Shown: in pieces, positions 23,173-30,704 of the stretch
Layout of the letters: every line of letters begins with the position of its first letter
Position numbering within the stretch: the first letter of the stretch is position 1
Origin: Oscillospiraceae bacterium
GTDB lineage: Bacteria; Bacillota; Clostridia; Oscillospirales; CAG-272
Assembly (NCBI GenBank): GCA_015063645.1
Contig: SVTS01000012.1
Span: forward strand, 1-47,803
DNA: 47,803 nt
Direction of reading: 5' to 3'
Position numbers and translations under genes: made by a program
The notes under the pieces: model-generated
What the model saw: the letters and a program-made list of their open reading frames with translations, nothing else
The model's database searches: none
What the model was told of the DNA's origin: nothing

Positions 23173-23790
23173 TCAGTTGAAAAAATTATCCGTTACCCCA
23201 TGCATACGGCAGGGACGGTGATGCTCGGCTTTCAGAATGCCCGCGATATCGGCGGCACATCTGTCGGCGCCGTTGTCTTCATTGACAACAATGTAATCAT
23301 ACTTTCCGCTGAGAGCGATTTCTTCTCTTGCACGGTTCAGGCGGGTACGGATCACATCGTCAGTCTCGGTGCCGCGTCCTCTGAGGCGGGCTTCCAGCGT
23401 GTCGGCATCCGGGGGAATCAGCATGACGGTGACCGCTTCCGGATAGAGCCGTTTGATCTGCATGGCGCCGTCCGTCTCGATTTCCAGAATCAGATCCTGA
23501 CCGGCGTTCAGCACACGCTCTGCTTCCGCTTTGGGTGTGCCGTAGTAATTGCCGCAGTAAACGGTGTGTTCCAGAATTTCGCCCCGGGTCAGGGCTTCTT
23601 CAAAATCGTCCCGGCTCATGAAATAATACTGGACTCCGTCCTCCTCACCAGGACGCGGTGCGCGGGTCGTGGCGGATACGGAAAAACCGAGCTCAGGGAT
23701 CATCTCCCGCAGCAGCTTGACTACCGTTCCCTTGCCGCTTCCGGCGGGACCGGAGATCACGATCAGCATGCCTTTTTCTTTTGCACTCAT
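23173..23790 (-). CDS. gmk: Guanylate kinase
   Basis: This 205-residue kinase converts GMP to GDP with ATP. The P-loop is [11 protein letters not shown], the GMP-binding segment is [21 protein letters not shown] and the lid region includes [15 protein letters not shown]. It overlaps remA by 4 bases. The remA-gmk-rpoZ order matches B. subtilis and most Clostridia. Confidence 0.96.
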   Translation of the reverse strand: MSAKEKGMLIVISGPAGSGKGTVVKLLREMIPELGFSVSATTRAPRPGEEDGVQYYFMSRDDFEEALTRGEILEHTVYCGNYYGTPKAEAERVLNAGQDLILEIETDGAMQIKRLYPEAVTVMLIPPDADTLEARLRGRGTETDDVIRTRLNRAREEIALSGKYDYIVVNEDNGADRCAADIAGILKAEHHRPCRMHGVTDNFFN

Positions 23791-24062
23791 ACAGCAGCCT
23801 CCGATGCATCCTCGCTGTCACCCGCATCCCGTCCTTCCAGGCGGGCGGAAAGGGTTTCAGGCGGCAGCGCGGAGAGTATAATATGGTCCGAATCCGTGAT
23901 GATCACGGATTTATTTTTCTTGCCGCAGGTGCAGTCGATGGCACGCGCTTCCTCTCGGGCTTCCGTGATCAGCCGTTTCAGCGGCGCGGAATCGGGGGCG
24001 GCAATGGCAACGATGCGTTCGGCGGAAACAAGATTGGAAAAACCTACGTTGATGAATTTCAT
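23787..24062 (-). CDS. remA: RemA-family DNA-binding regulator (DUF370)
   Basis: This 91-residue protein begins [30 protein letters not shown], the invariant RemA start. RemA forms ring-like oligomers that bind DNA and activate biofilm-matrix and osmoprotection genes in B. subtilis. The last ~20 residues ([16 protein letters not shown]) form an acidic tail beyond the usual core. An internal CTC motif adds two Cys. It starts 3 bases after the yicC stop and overlaps gmk. Matrix gene control in this organism is inferred only from the family. Confidence 0.9.
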   Translation of the reverse strand: MKFINVGFSNLVSAERIVAIAAPDSAPLKRLITEAREEARAIDCTCGKKNKSVIITDSDHIILSALPPETLSARLEGRDAGDSEDASEAAV

Positions 24063-24065
24063 AGC

Positions 24066-24959
24066 TTATTCGATGTTCTGGATCTGTTCGCGGATCTTTT
24101 CCAGCTCGTTCTTCATCTCCACCACCAGATGGGCGATGTCGGAATTGTTCGCCTTGGAGCCGATGGTGTTGGTCTCCCGGTTCATTTCCTGCATCAGGAA
24201 ATCCAGCCGTCTTCCGGCAGGTTCGGGACTGGAGAGAATCTCCTCAAGAGCGGTGAAGTGGGAGCCGAGACGCACGATTTCCTCGTCGATAGCGGCGCGG
24301 TCGGCGAAAATTGCCACTTCCGTCAGGATCCGCTGCTCATCCACCTGCACACCGTAGTCTCCCAGCAGCTGATGGATGCGGGCATCCAGCTTGTCGCGGT
24401 AGCCGGAGATGTCGCCCTCGGACAGTTCTTTTACCCTGGCGGTACACGCCATGATTTTTTCCGCTTTGGTGAGAATATCGCGGCGGAGATTTTCACCCTC
24501 GCGCTCACGGGCGGCAAGGAAAGTGTCGATCGCCTGACCGAGAACGGTACGGACATCTTCCCAGTCTTTTTCCAGATCATCCTCCGCCTTCTTAACGAGG
24601 AAGAGATCCCGGTTTGCGGCGACGCTCATGACGGAAATATCATCGGTGAGACCGAATTCGTCACGCAGAGCACGGAGCGCATCCAGATAGGAGGCGGTCA
24701 GCGCCCGGTCGAGCGTGATCTCCGTGCCGTCCTGTGCCAGGACATCGACACCGATATATACCTCGATCTTGCCGCGGACGATGCCGCGCTCTGACAGATA
24801 GGCTTTGATTTTTTCCTCAAGGAAGGAATAGACGCGGGGAAGGCGTACGGTGCAGTCGAGGAAACGGCTGTTTACGCTCTTGATTTCCGCAGTGATATCC
24901 TTGGTGCCTGCCGCGTTCAGACCGCGTGCACGCCCGAAGGCAGTCATACTTCTCAGCAT
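24066..24959 (-). CDS. yicC: YicC/YloC-family endoribonuclease
   Basis: This 297-residue member of the YicC family begins MLRSMTAFGRARG and ends with the conserved block RRLDFLMQEMNRETNTIGSKANNSDIAHLVVEMKNELEKIREQIQNIE. Members are endoribonucleases implicated in RNA turnover. The ATG at 24959 was chosen because family members start exactly here. An ATG four codons upstream (24971) directly abuts the GGAG motif and is less likely. It is first in the long minus-strand cluster and has a strong promoter and a folded leader. Confidence 0.9.
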   Translation of the reverse strand: MLRSMTAFGRARGLNAAGTKDITAEIKSVNSRFLDCTVRLPRVYSFLEEKIKAYLSERGIVRGKIEVYIGVDVLAQDGTEITLDRALTASYLDALRALRDEFGLTDDISVMSVAANRDLFLVKKAEDDLEKDWEDVRTVLGQAIDTFLAAREREGENLRRDILTKAEKIMACTARVKELSEGDISGYRDKLDARIHQLLGDYGVQVDEQRILTEVAIFADRAAIDEEIVRLGSHFTALEEILSSPEPAGRRLDFLMQEMNRETNTIGSKANNSDIAHLVVEMKNELEKIREQIQNIE

Positions 24960-25032
24960 TGTATCAGTCATCTCCGGTGGGAGATATGCTCCTTTTGCGG
25001 GTATCTCCGGGAGAGTACCCATAGATATTTAT
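24960..25032 (-). promoter_or_regulatory. Folded leader of the yicC cluster with a sequestered GGAG
   Basis: Reading the minus strand, GGGTA-C-TCTCC-C-GGAGA-TACCC makes one hairpin. Just downstream, ATCTCC-CACC-GGAGAT makes a second that contains the GGAG serving as the yicC ribosome binding site. Both share the TCTCC/GGAGA module, so the two halves could exchange partners. No U-tract is present. It may be a translational control leader; no known class was recognised. Confidence 0.4.
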
Positions 25033-25062
25033 ATTATACCCCTTTTTGGGGGTGTTTGTCAA
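25033..25062 (-). promoter_or_regulatory. Sigma-A promoter of the yicC-remA-gmk cluster
   Basis: On the minus strand, a perfect TTGACA (25062-25057) and a perfect TATAAT (25038-25033) are 18 bases apart. Confidence 0.88.
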
Positions 25063-25083
25063 CGGAAAGAGAAATTTTCCCGC

Positions 25084-25129
25084 AAAAAAATCGGGAGAGC
25101 AGGCATCGTCGGATGTCACTTCTCCCGAT
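25084..25129 (-). terminator. Intrinsic terminator after the DUF5685/J-domain/membrane protein operon
   Basis: On the minus strand, ATCGGGAGA (25129-25121) pairs perfectly with TCTCCCGAT (25098-25090), followed by a run of T residues to 25084. It separates this operon from the yicC promoter. Confidence 0.9.
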
Positions 25130-25133
25130 AAAG

Positions 25134-25676
25134 TTATTTCAGTTTGGGCAGGTGGATTCTGCGGCGCAGGCGGACAAGATAAAATGTAATAAAAACCGTC
25201 AGCGCAAAATCGTACAGAAGAAATACCCCATTGCCGATCAGAATTGTGACGGCGTTGAATTCGTATCCCATTCCGCTCAGTCCCAGCACATTCTGCGCGA
25301 TCAGGATAAAGAGCAGAAACAGGGAATTGAACATGGACAGCTTGAAAATCCAGCTGAACAGCGGATAAAACTGTTCAAAAGAGGATTTTGCGATGGGATA
25401 CATGCCGCCCAGCAGATACATAACGGCAATTTCCTTGGTGGGCAGGACGATCAGGGACAAAACGGCTGTGACCGCCCATACAAGCCACGCCCAGCGGTAA
25501 TCAATCTCAATAACGGCAAATGCCACACACAGCCCCGCGATCACCAGCGCAGTCAGATCCAGAATTCCGCTGACACCGCCGATCAGAAGCAGAACAACGC
25601 TCAGTGCGCTGAGAATCGCACAGCAGACCAGCTGTCTGGTGCGCAGAGCACGGTCAACCGTAAATTTCCGTTTCAT
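25134..25676 (-). CDS. Integral membrane protein of unknown function
   Basis: This 180-residue protein has five or six hydrophobic segments (about 17-34, 39-58, 62-80, 84-92, 108-130, 144-168) and basic ends (MKRKFTVDRALRTRQ; RLRRRIHLPKLK), so it is an inner-membrane protein. The layout is reminiscent of small S-component-like membrane proteins, but no signature confirms that. A very strong AGGAGGGGG site precedes the ATG. It is the last gene of an operon after the DUF5685-like and J-domain genes and is followed by a strong terminator. Confidence 0.75.
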   Translation of the reverse strand: MKRKFTVDRALRTRQLVCCAILSALSVVLLLIGGVSGILDLTALVIAGLCVAFAVIEIDYRWAWLVWAVTAVLSLIVLPTKEIAVMYLLGGMYPIAKSSFEQFYPLFSWIFKLSMFNSLFLLFILIAQNVLGLSGMGYEFNAVTILIGNGVFLLYDFALTVFITFYLVRLRRRIHLPKLK

Positions 25677-25688
25677 GTATCCCCCTCC

Positions 25689-26321
25689 TCAGCAGCAGCG
25701 GATCAGATCGCCGCCGCAGCATTCGCACAGGCAGTCCGCGCACAGAAGGGAAGAGCAGATATCGCAGCCGGAGCAGTTCGTGCCGTATGAGCTGGTCTGA
25801 TACGGACTTCCGTAGGAAGCGGCACTTCCGCGCATCTGCTGTTTTGCCTGCCGGTATTCCATGTTGGACGGATCCAGATAGCAGGCGGTTTCGATATACT
25901 TCTGTGCGTCAAAATAATAGCCCCGCTGCATCAGCACACAGCCCTTGAGGAAACTCCACTCCGCTCCGCGATCCGCCTGCGGTGCGGCATCCAGAATGAT
26001 TTCCGCGTCGGAAAAACGACCCTCGTTGATCAGCTGGCGCACATGAGCAAAATTGGTGAAGCCGCTCTGTGCATTGTAGGAGTAACCGCCGCCGTAGGAA
26101 CCGGATGAGGAGGTACTTCCGCTATAGCCGGATGCACGCATTTTCTGCACGGCATCGTAGGCCTCGTTGACCTCTTTCATTTTCTCCTCAGCCACATCCG
26201 CCAGATTACTGCCGACATAGTTGTCCGGATGATATTTCCGCGCCAGAGCACGGTAGGCTTTTTTGATTTCTTCGTCCGTGGCGTCCCGTGAGACGCCCAA
26301 AACGGTATAGGGATCTTTCAT
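25689..26321 (-). CDS. J-domain protein with tetratricopeptide-like region and Cys-rich tail
   Basis: This 210-residue protein starts with a J domain ([36 protein letters not shown] at 31-33), which stimulates DnaK ATPase. A Gly/Ser/Tyr-rich linker (about 67-86) follows, then a helical repeat region resembling one or two TPRs (about 90-160). The C-terminal tail has about ten Cys in the last 30 residues (CSGCDIC...CADCLCECC...CC), probably metal binding. It is a specialised co-chaperone, not canonical DnaJ, which has a different zinc domain and length. It lies directly between the DUF5685-like and membrane-protein genes, abutting the former with no gap, so they probably work together. Confidence 0.85.
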   Translation of the reverse strand: MKDPYTVLGVSRDATDEEIKKAYRALARKYHPDNYVGSNLADVAEEKMKEVNEAYDAVQKMRASGYSGSTSSSGSYGGGYSYNAQSGFTNFAHVRQLINEGRFSDAEIILDAAPQADRGAEWSFLKGCVLMQRGYYFDAQKYIETACYLDPSNMEYRQAKQQMRGSAASYGSPYQTSSYGTNCSGCDICSSLLCADCLCECCGGDLIRCC

Positions 26322-27272
26322 TTATGTCCTTTCGCCCCCTGGGGCATCCTTTCGCGGGGTGAGTGCCAGAACGCGGCGCAATTCGGCAGGCATGCCGAGA
26401 AACGCAATGTTTTTCAGAATTCCTTCCGTTTCCGGCTGTGTGTGTGTGAAATCCATCAGGGATACAGCACCTTCCAGCCGGGTGAGGGAACACAGTGCCG
26501 CGGTATATATGCTTTCGGCGATGTCTGTTTTCAGCCGCAGTTTTTCGCCTGCGGGAGAAGCGGATTCCGTGCGGTCATACACGGGACGAAGCTCGAAAAT
26601 GTCCTCGCCGTAACGGCGCAGAATGGGATTGTACCGCCCCTTTGCCGCATCGTCCGGCGCATCATCCGCCGCATCGGTGATGTAGATGAAGCGCCCCACC
26701 GCCTCACCGGCTTCTCCTGCAATACGGGCAGACAGACCGTCCAGCTCCCATGCGCATATGTCGCCGAGGAGGGCACCGAAGCAGGCGGCAGTTTCGTCAA
26801 TGGAATCGGACTGCGCATGCTCCAGTTCGCTGAGACGGCAGAGATGCTCTGTGATGCAGCTTTCCAGTGCATCCAGATCCCGTACACGCCGGCGCATGCC
26901 GGAGGCTGCGGGACGCAGCGTATGCGCCGCCAGGCGACGAACTCCGTGCTCGTCCTGCAGATCATCCTGCAGTTTGGCGTGGGTGAGCAGAGCCGCCGCG
27001 CGGGCACAGTAGCGGAGCACGTCATTGTCCTGTACCATGGCGCGCTTTTTCAGCGGATGCACGGCGCATCGGTGCGCTTCGGGGATGAATGCCGTATCCG
27101 TCAGCGCGGCACGGAATATGGCAAGAAATACGAAATCGTAGCTGAGCGTCATGCGGGAGGCACATCCGGTGTGCTTCCCCATGGAACGGCACAGCCCGCA
27201 GTATACAGCGCGGAACATCTCATTCTCGCGCACCTTCATTTCGCCGACCAGCGGGCGTATATATCCGAACAT
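26322..27272 (-). CDS. DUF5685-like protein with Cys motif and two DDxxD motifs
   Basis: This 316-residue protein begins MFGYIRPLVGEMKVRENEMFRA and has the YCGLCRSMGK signature (C25, C28), which I associate with DUF5685. C37 and C69 could complete a metal or iron-sulfur site. Two aspartate-rich motifs are present, DDLQD at 103-107 and DDAPDD at 203-208, the latter followed by KGRYNPI. DDxxD pairs about 100 residues apart in an all-helical protein recall isoprenoid synthases, where they hold magnesium-diphosphate, but the family has no known activity and this is inference. It is the first gene of an operon with the J-domain and membrane proteins, behind a TTGACA-type promoter. Confidence 0.75.
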   Translation of the reverse strand: MFGYIRPLVGEMKVRENEMFRAVYCGLCRSMGKHTGCASRMTLSYDFVFLAIFRAALTDTAFIPEAHRCAVHPLKKRAMVQDNDVLRYCARAAALLTHAKLQDDLQDEHGVRRLAAHTLRPAASGMRRRVRDLDALESCITEHLCRLSELEHAQSDSIDETAACFGALLGDICAWELDGLSARIAGEAGEAVGRFIYITDAADDAPDDAAKGRYNPILRRYGEDIFELRPVYDRTESASPAGEKLRLKTDIAESIYTAALCSLTRLEGAVSLMDFTHTQPETEGILKNIAFLGMPAELRRVLALTPRKDAPGGERT

Positions 27273-27326
27273 CAGAAATCCTTTACGTCAGAGGGGCTGT
27301 AAATAAAATATCTTGATGAAAACAGT

Positions 27327-27355
27327 ATATCATATCATATTCCAAAACGTGTCAA
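27327..27355 (-). promoter_or_regulatory. Promoter of the DUF5685/J-domain operon
   Basis: On the minus strand, a perfect TTGACA (27355-27350) is followed after 17 bases by TGATAT (27332-27327); TATGAT overlaps with a 15-base spacing. The -35 is strong, the -10 moderate. It faces away from the GH4 promoter about 70 bases on. Confidence 0.6.
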
Positions 27356-27424
27356 AATACAATAAACAATCTGTAAATTCTTTCCCCAGAGCAAAAAAAT
27401 GAACAGAAATTTGATTCGAATGTC

Positions 27425-27452
27425 TTGACAGCGGCGGTTTATTTGCTATAAT
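27425..27452 (+). promoter_or_regulatory. Sigma-A promoter of the GH4 gene
   Basis: TTGACA at 27425-27430, a 16-base spacer and TATAAT at 27447-27452, with TGC before the -10. The start codon is 50 bases further on. Confidence 0.85.
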
Positions 27453-27502
27453 ATTGCTATCATGCCGTGGTCTCTGCGGCAAATTCGAAAGGAGAATTAC
27501 AT

Positions 27503-28837
27503 ATGAGCAAAATCACTTTTATGGGCGCGGGCAGTGCCGTGTTCGCCAAGAACGTACTGGGCGACGTTATGCTTACGCCCGCTCTGCGGGAATCCGAGAT
27601 CGCACTGTACGATATCGATCCCGTCCGTCTGGAAGAATCCTATATTATGATCACTGCGCTGAACCGCAATATCAATGAGGGACGTGCCCGTGTCACCAAG
27701 CATCTGGGGGTGGAAAACCGCAAGGATGCTCTCCGCGGCGCCGACTTCGTAGTGGATGCCATCCAGGTCGGTCTCTATGAGCCCTGCACCGTAACGGATT
27801 TTGAGATTCCGAAGAAGTACGGTCTCCGTCAGACCATTGCTGACACCACCGGTATCGGCGGTATCTTCCGCGCACTGCGCACCATCCCCGTGCTGAGTGA
27901 TTTTGCACGGGATATGGAGGAAGTCTGTCCCGACGCATGGTTCCTCAACTACACCAATCCCATGGCAATGCTGGCAGGCTATATGCAGCGCTATACCGGC
28001 ATCAAAACCGTCGGTCTGTGCCACAGCGTGCAGACCTGCACCCGCCCGCTGCTGAGAAATCTGGGTATAGAGTATCAGGAACCCGTCAAGGAGCGCATCG
28101 CCGGTATCAACCATATGGGATGGCTGCTTGAGGTGATCAACGGTGACGGAACCGATCTCTATCCGGAGATCCGCCGCCGTGCCTGCGAGATTCTGGACAA
28201 TCCGCCCGACGGTTTCAGGGATCTTGTGCGTCTTGAATACATCCGTCGCTTCGGCTACTACTGCACCGAATCCAGCGAGCACAATGCGGAGTACAATATG
28301 TTCTTCATCAAGGATAAGTATCCGGAGCTGATCGAACGCTACCGCATCCCGCTGGATGAGTATCCCCGCCGCTGCATCAACACGATCGCCAGATGGAATG
28401 ACGAACGTAAGCTTTACGTGACGGATAATGTGACCCACACCCGTTCTCTTGAATATGCCTCCTACATCATGGAAGCCATGGTCACCGACAATGCCTACAA
28501 GATCGGCGGCAATGTGCTCAATACGAATCACTCCCTGATCCCCAACCTGCCCGCTGAGGCGTGCGTGGAAGTGGCGTGCCTGGTCAACCGTGCAGGAGTT
28601 CAGCCCTGCGCACAGCCCGCTCTGCCCATTCAGCTGGCTGCCATGAACATGACCAACATCAACGTACAGCTGCTTACCATCGAAGCCGCTGTTACGAAGA
28701 AGAAAGAGCATATCTATCAGGCGGCTATGCTGGATCCTCACTGCGCAAGTGAATTGTCCATTGACGATATCGTTGCCATGTGCGATGATCTGATCGAAGA
28801 GCATACCCGCGGCGGCTGGCTGCCGGAGTATCACTGA
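27503..28837 (+). CDS. melA: GH4 alpha-galactosidase/alpha-glucosidase, NAD- and Mn-dependent
   Basis: This 444-residue family 4 enzyme uses NAD+ and a divalent metal to cleave glycosides by an oxidation-elimination-addition route. The Rossmann start is KITFMGAGSAVFAKNVLGD. NYTNPMAM lies at 149-156. The metal ligands are expected at C173 (GLCHSV) and H204 (GINHMGW). The sequence around the first 50 residues resembles B. subtilis MelA closely, so alpha-galactosidase is the best guess; alpha-glucosidase and glucuronidase members exist. A GAAAGGAG site precedes the ATG. It is cytoplasmic, so its substrate must be imported, but no transporter is encoded beside it. Confidence 0.88.
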   Translation: MSKITFMGAGSAVFAKNVLGDVMLTPALRESEIALYDIDPVRLEESYIMITALNRNINEGRARVTKHLGVENRKDALRGADFVVDAIQVGLYEPCTVTDFEIPKKYGLRQTIADTTGIGGIFRALRTIPVLSDFARDMEEVCPDAWFLNYTNPMAMLAGYMQRYTGIKTVGLCHSVQTCTRPLLRNLGIEYQEPVKERIAGINHMGWLLEVINGDGTDLYPEIRRRACEILDNPPDGFRDLVRLEYIRRFGYYCTESSEHNAEYNMFFIKDKYPELIERYRIPLDEYPRRCINTIARWNDERKLYVTDNVTHTRSLEYASYIMEAMVTDNAYKIGGNVLNTNHSLIPNLPAEACVEVACLVNRAGVQPCAQPALPIQLAAMNMTNINVQLLTIEAAVTKKKEHIYQAAMLDPHCASELSIDDIVAMCDDLIEEHTRGGWLPEYH

Positions 28838-28844
28838 TTCCGCA

Positions 28845-28876
28845 TGCCCCGTCGGATATTCCGACGGGGCATTATT
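28845..28876 (+). terminator. Terminator-like hairpin between the GH4 gene and its neighbour
   Basis: TGCCCCGTCGG (28845-28855) pairs with CCGACGGGGCA (28861-28871), followed by TTATTTC. The U-tract is short, so partial read-through into the next gene is likely. Confidence 0.6.
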
Positions 28877-28924
28877 TCTCCCCGTATGCAGCCGATGCGC
28901 GCGGGATAAAGGAGATTTGCTGCT

Positions 28925-30235
28925 ATGTACATACGAAATGATATTCTGACACAAAAACGTATCGCCCATCTGGAGAAAATCCGCCGTGCGGAGAGGGAAG
29001 CGCGCTTTGCCGCGCTGATTCCCGCTGTCGGTGAGGAGGCGGCGCAGGAACTCAATGAAGTCTATAAACTGTTCACGACGGATATGCTGATCTGGTATGC
29101 CGGACTGTGGGAGCCGGAAATCGGCGGATTTTACTTTTCCAACTCCGCCAGAGATACGGAGGGACTCCTGCCTGATCTTGAATCCACCGCGCAGGCGATG
29201 CGCTTTCTCACCGGGCATTGCTGTATGAAATTCCCGGAACGCATCCGTCGGCAGATGGCGGATTTCGCCTGGAATCTGCAGGATGAAGACGGCTATTTCT
29301 ACCATCCCCAGTGGGGCAAAGACATCACCGTGACCCGCCGCGGACGTGATCTGGGCTGGGCGAAGCAGCTGATCGCCCTTACGGGACGGGAATACAGATA
29401 TCCGCTTCCCACGGCGCGCAAAGCGGACAGCGGAACGACGTCCCTGCCGGAGTATCTGCAGAGCGTGGAAGCCTGGGATGCTTATCTGGAATCCAAACCG
29501 CTGAGTGAAAAATCCTATTCCGTCGGCAATCTGATCAATTCTCTTGCCGGACAGATTCAGGGCGCAGGACCGGAATTCTGTGCGGCAACGGTCGCCTGGG
29601 CAAACCGGCATCAGCGCTCCGACAACGGACTCTGGGAGCCGCAGATCAATTATTCTTCCGTCAACGGTCTGATGAAGCTGGCTGCCTGCTATCCCGGCTT
29701 CGGCGCGGTATTGCCCAACGCGGACAAGGCGCTGGACAGCGCGATGAAAGCGGTTTTGTCCGATGAAAAAATCACCTTTGCGTGTGAGTTCTATAATCCC
29801 TGGTCGGCGATCAGCAGTATCCTGAAATGTATGGAAATGGGCGGAGATGCGGAAAAAGCAGCCTCCCTGCGCGCTTCGTTCCGGGAAAATGCCGCTGAAC
29901 TGATCCGCGTGACGGGCAGAAAAATCCGTACAACCGCCTGCGCGGACGGCAGTTTTGCCTATTATGCCGCAGATTCCGGTCACGTTTGCACGCGCTCTCA
30001 GGGCGCGCTTGTGGCGCAGGATCACGTCCGTGAGGGGGATATCAACGGAAACGGCTGCTCCATCAACGGTCCCCTCAGCGGCATGTATGCCTCCCTCGGC
30101 GTGCAGATGGTACCGCTGTTCACAAAAGAGGACGGCGAGTTTCTTGTCGAGCTGATGGATGCCCGGATATCTGCCGGAAAAACGCTGTCCCTGCCCGAGT
30201 CGCTTCGGGCAACGCTGAAAACACCCCGCAAATAA
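28925..30235 (+). CDS. Probable helical-barrel protein of unknown function
   Basis: This 436-residue protein is not recognised. It has no signal peptide or membrane helix. Aromatic- and acid-rich repeats such as WYAGLWEPEIGGFYFS (57-72), FAWNLQDEDGYFYHPQWG (114-131) and ANRHQRSDNGLWEPQINY recur at intervals, each following a helix. This is the pattern seen in (alpha/alpha) barrel carbohydrate-active enzymes and in prenyltransferase/terpene-cyclase folds. It follows a GH4 gene after a weak terminator, and an AAGGAG site precedes the ATG, so a role in the same sugar pathway is plausible. A strong terminator ends the unit. Confidence 0.7.
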   Translation: MYIRNDILTQKRIAHLEKIRRAEREARFAALIPAVGEEAAQELNEVYKLFTTDMLIWYAGLWEPEIGGFYFSNSARDTEGLLPDLESTAQAMRFLTGHCCMKFPERIRRQMADFAWNLQDEDGYFYHPQWGKDITVTRRGRDLGWAKQLIALTGREYRYPLPTARKADSGTTSLPEYLQSVEAWDAYLESKPLSEKSYSVGNLINSLAGQIQGAGPEFCAATVAWANRHQRSDNGLWEPQINYSSVNGLMKLAACYPGFGAVLPNADKALDSAMKAVLSDEKITFACEFYNPWSAISSILKCMEMGGDAEKAASLRASFRENAAELIRVTGRKIRTTACADGSFAYYAADSGHVCTRSQGALVAQDHVREGDINGNGCSINGPLSGMYASLGVQMVPLFTKEDGEFLVELMDARISAGKTLSLPESLRATLKTPRK

Positions 30236-30240
30236 TGATT

Positions 30241-30283
30241 TTTGAGCACCGCGTCCGCTTTTTGCCGCGGTGCTCAAATTTTT
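30241..30283 (+). terminator. Intrinsic terminator before the tRNA cluster
   Basis: TTTGAGCACCGCG (30241-30253) pairs with CGCGGTGCTCAAA (30266-30278), followed by a T-run. Confidence 0.9.
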
Positions 30284-30305
30284 CGAAAAAACTTCAAAAA
30301 TACTC

Positions 30306-30334
30306 TTGACAATATGCTGCCTGCGTGGTATAAT
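30306..30334 (+). promoter_or_regulatory. Perfect sigma-A promoter of the tRNA cluster
   Basis: TTGACA at 30306-30311 and TATAAT at 30329-30334 with exactly 17 bases between, 27 bases before tRNA-Gly. Full consensus is typical of stable RNA genes. Confidence 0.92.
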
Positions 30335-30361
30335 ATTCAAGCCGATGTTCAAAGAGCATCT

Positions 30362-30435
30362 GCGGGTGTAGTTCAGTGGTAGAATTCCAGCCTTCCAAGC
30401 TGGTTATGTGGGTTCGATTCCCATCACCCGCTCCA
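30362..30435 (+). tRNA. tRNA-Gly (anticodon TCC), CCA encoded
   Basis: The acceptor stem GCGGGTG/CACCCGC, D-arm GTTC/GAAT, anticodon stem CCAGC/GCTGG around CTTCCAA and a TTCGATT T-loop are all present. CCA is encoded at 30433-30435. It reads GGA codons. Confidence 0.96.
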
Positions 30436-30472
30436 TTTCTCTTCTTCACTTTGAGGGTAGAGAGCTTCTTTT

Positions 30473-30549
30473 GTACCTTTAGCTCAGTCGGATAGAGCAA
30501 CTGCCTTCTAAGCAGTAGGTCGAGGGTTCGAATCCCCCAAGGTACGCCA
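30473..30549 (+). tRNA. tRNA-Arg (anticodon TCT), CCA encoded
   Basis: The acceptor GTACCTT/AAGGTAC, D-arm GCTC/GAGC, anticodon stem ACTGC/GCAGT around CTTCTAA and T-loop TTCGAAT are clear, with encoded CCA. The T-stem GAGGG/CCCCC contains one A-C mismatch, otherwise normal. It reads AGA codons. Confidence 0.95.
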
Positions 30550-30552
30550 TAT

Positions 30553-30629
30553 GGTGGATGTAGCTCAGTTGGCAGAGCACCAGATTGTGGCTCTGGCTGT
30601 CGTGGGTTCGATTCCCATCATTCACCCCA
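30553..30629 (+). tRNA. tRNA-His (anticodon GTG), CCA encoded
   Basis: The eight-base acceptor stem GGTGGATG/CATTCACC, with the extra 5' G paired to C73, is the hallmark of tRNA-His. The anticodon loop TTGTGGC gives GTG. The T-loop is TTCGATT, and CCA is encoded at 30627-30629. Confidence 0.96.
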
Positions 30630-30634
30630 TATGA

Positions 30635-30680
30635 GGACACCAGTTTTGATATTCTATGTATCATGATTGGTGTCTTTTTC
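30635..30680 (+). terminator. Intrinsic terminator of the tRNA operon
   Basis: GACACCA (30636-30642) pairs with TGGTGTC (30668-30674), and TTTTTC follows. The loop is long and A+T-rich. Confidence 0.65.
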
Positions 30681-30704
30681 TATTAAATGACAGGAGGTGC
30701 GAGC

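Noticed and set aside
27497..30352. Long open frame (951 codons) on the minus strand across the GH4 gene and its neighbour
   Set aside because: It is antisense to two genes with clear ribosome binding sites, spans a promoter and terminator, and has no recognisable protein character; it results from codon bias of the sense genes.
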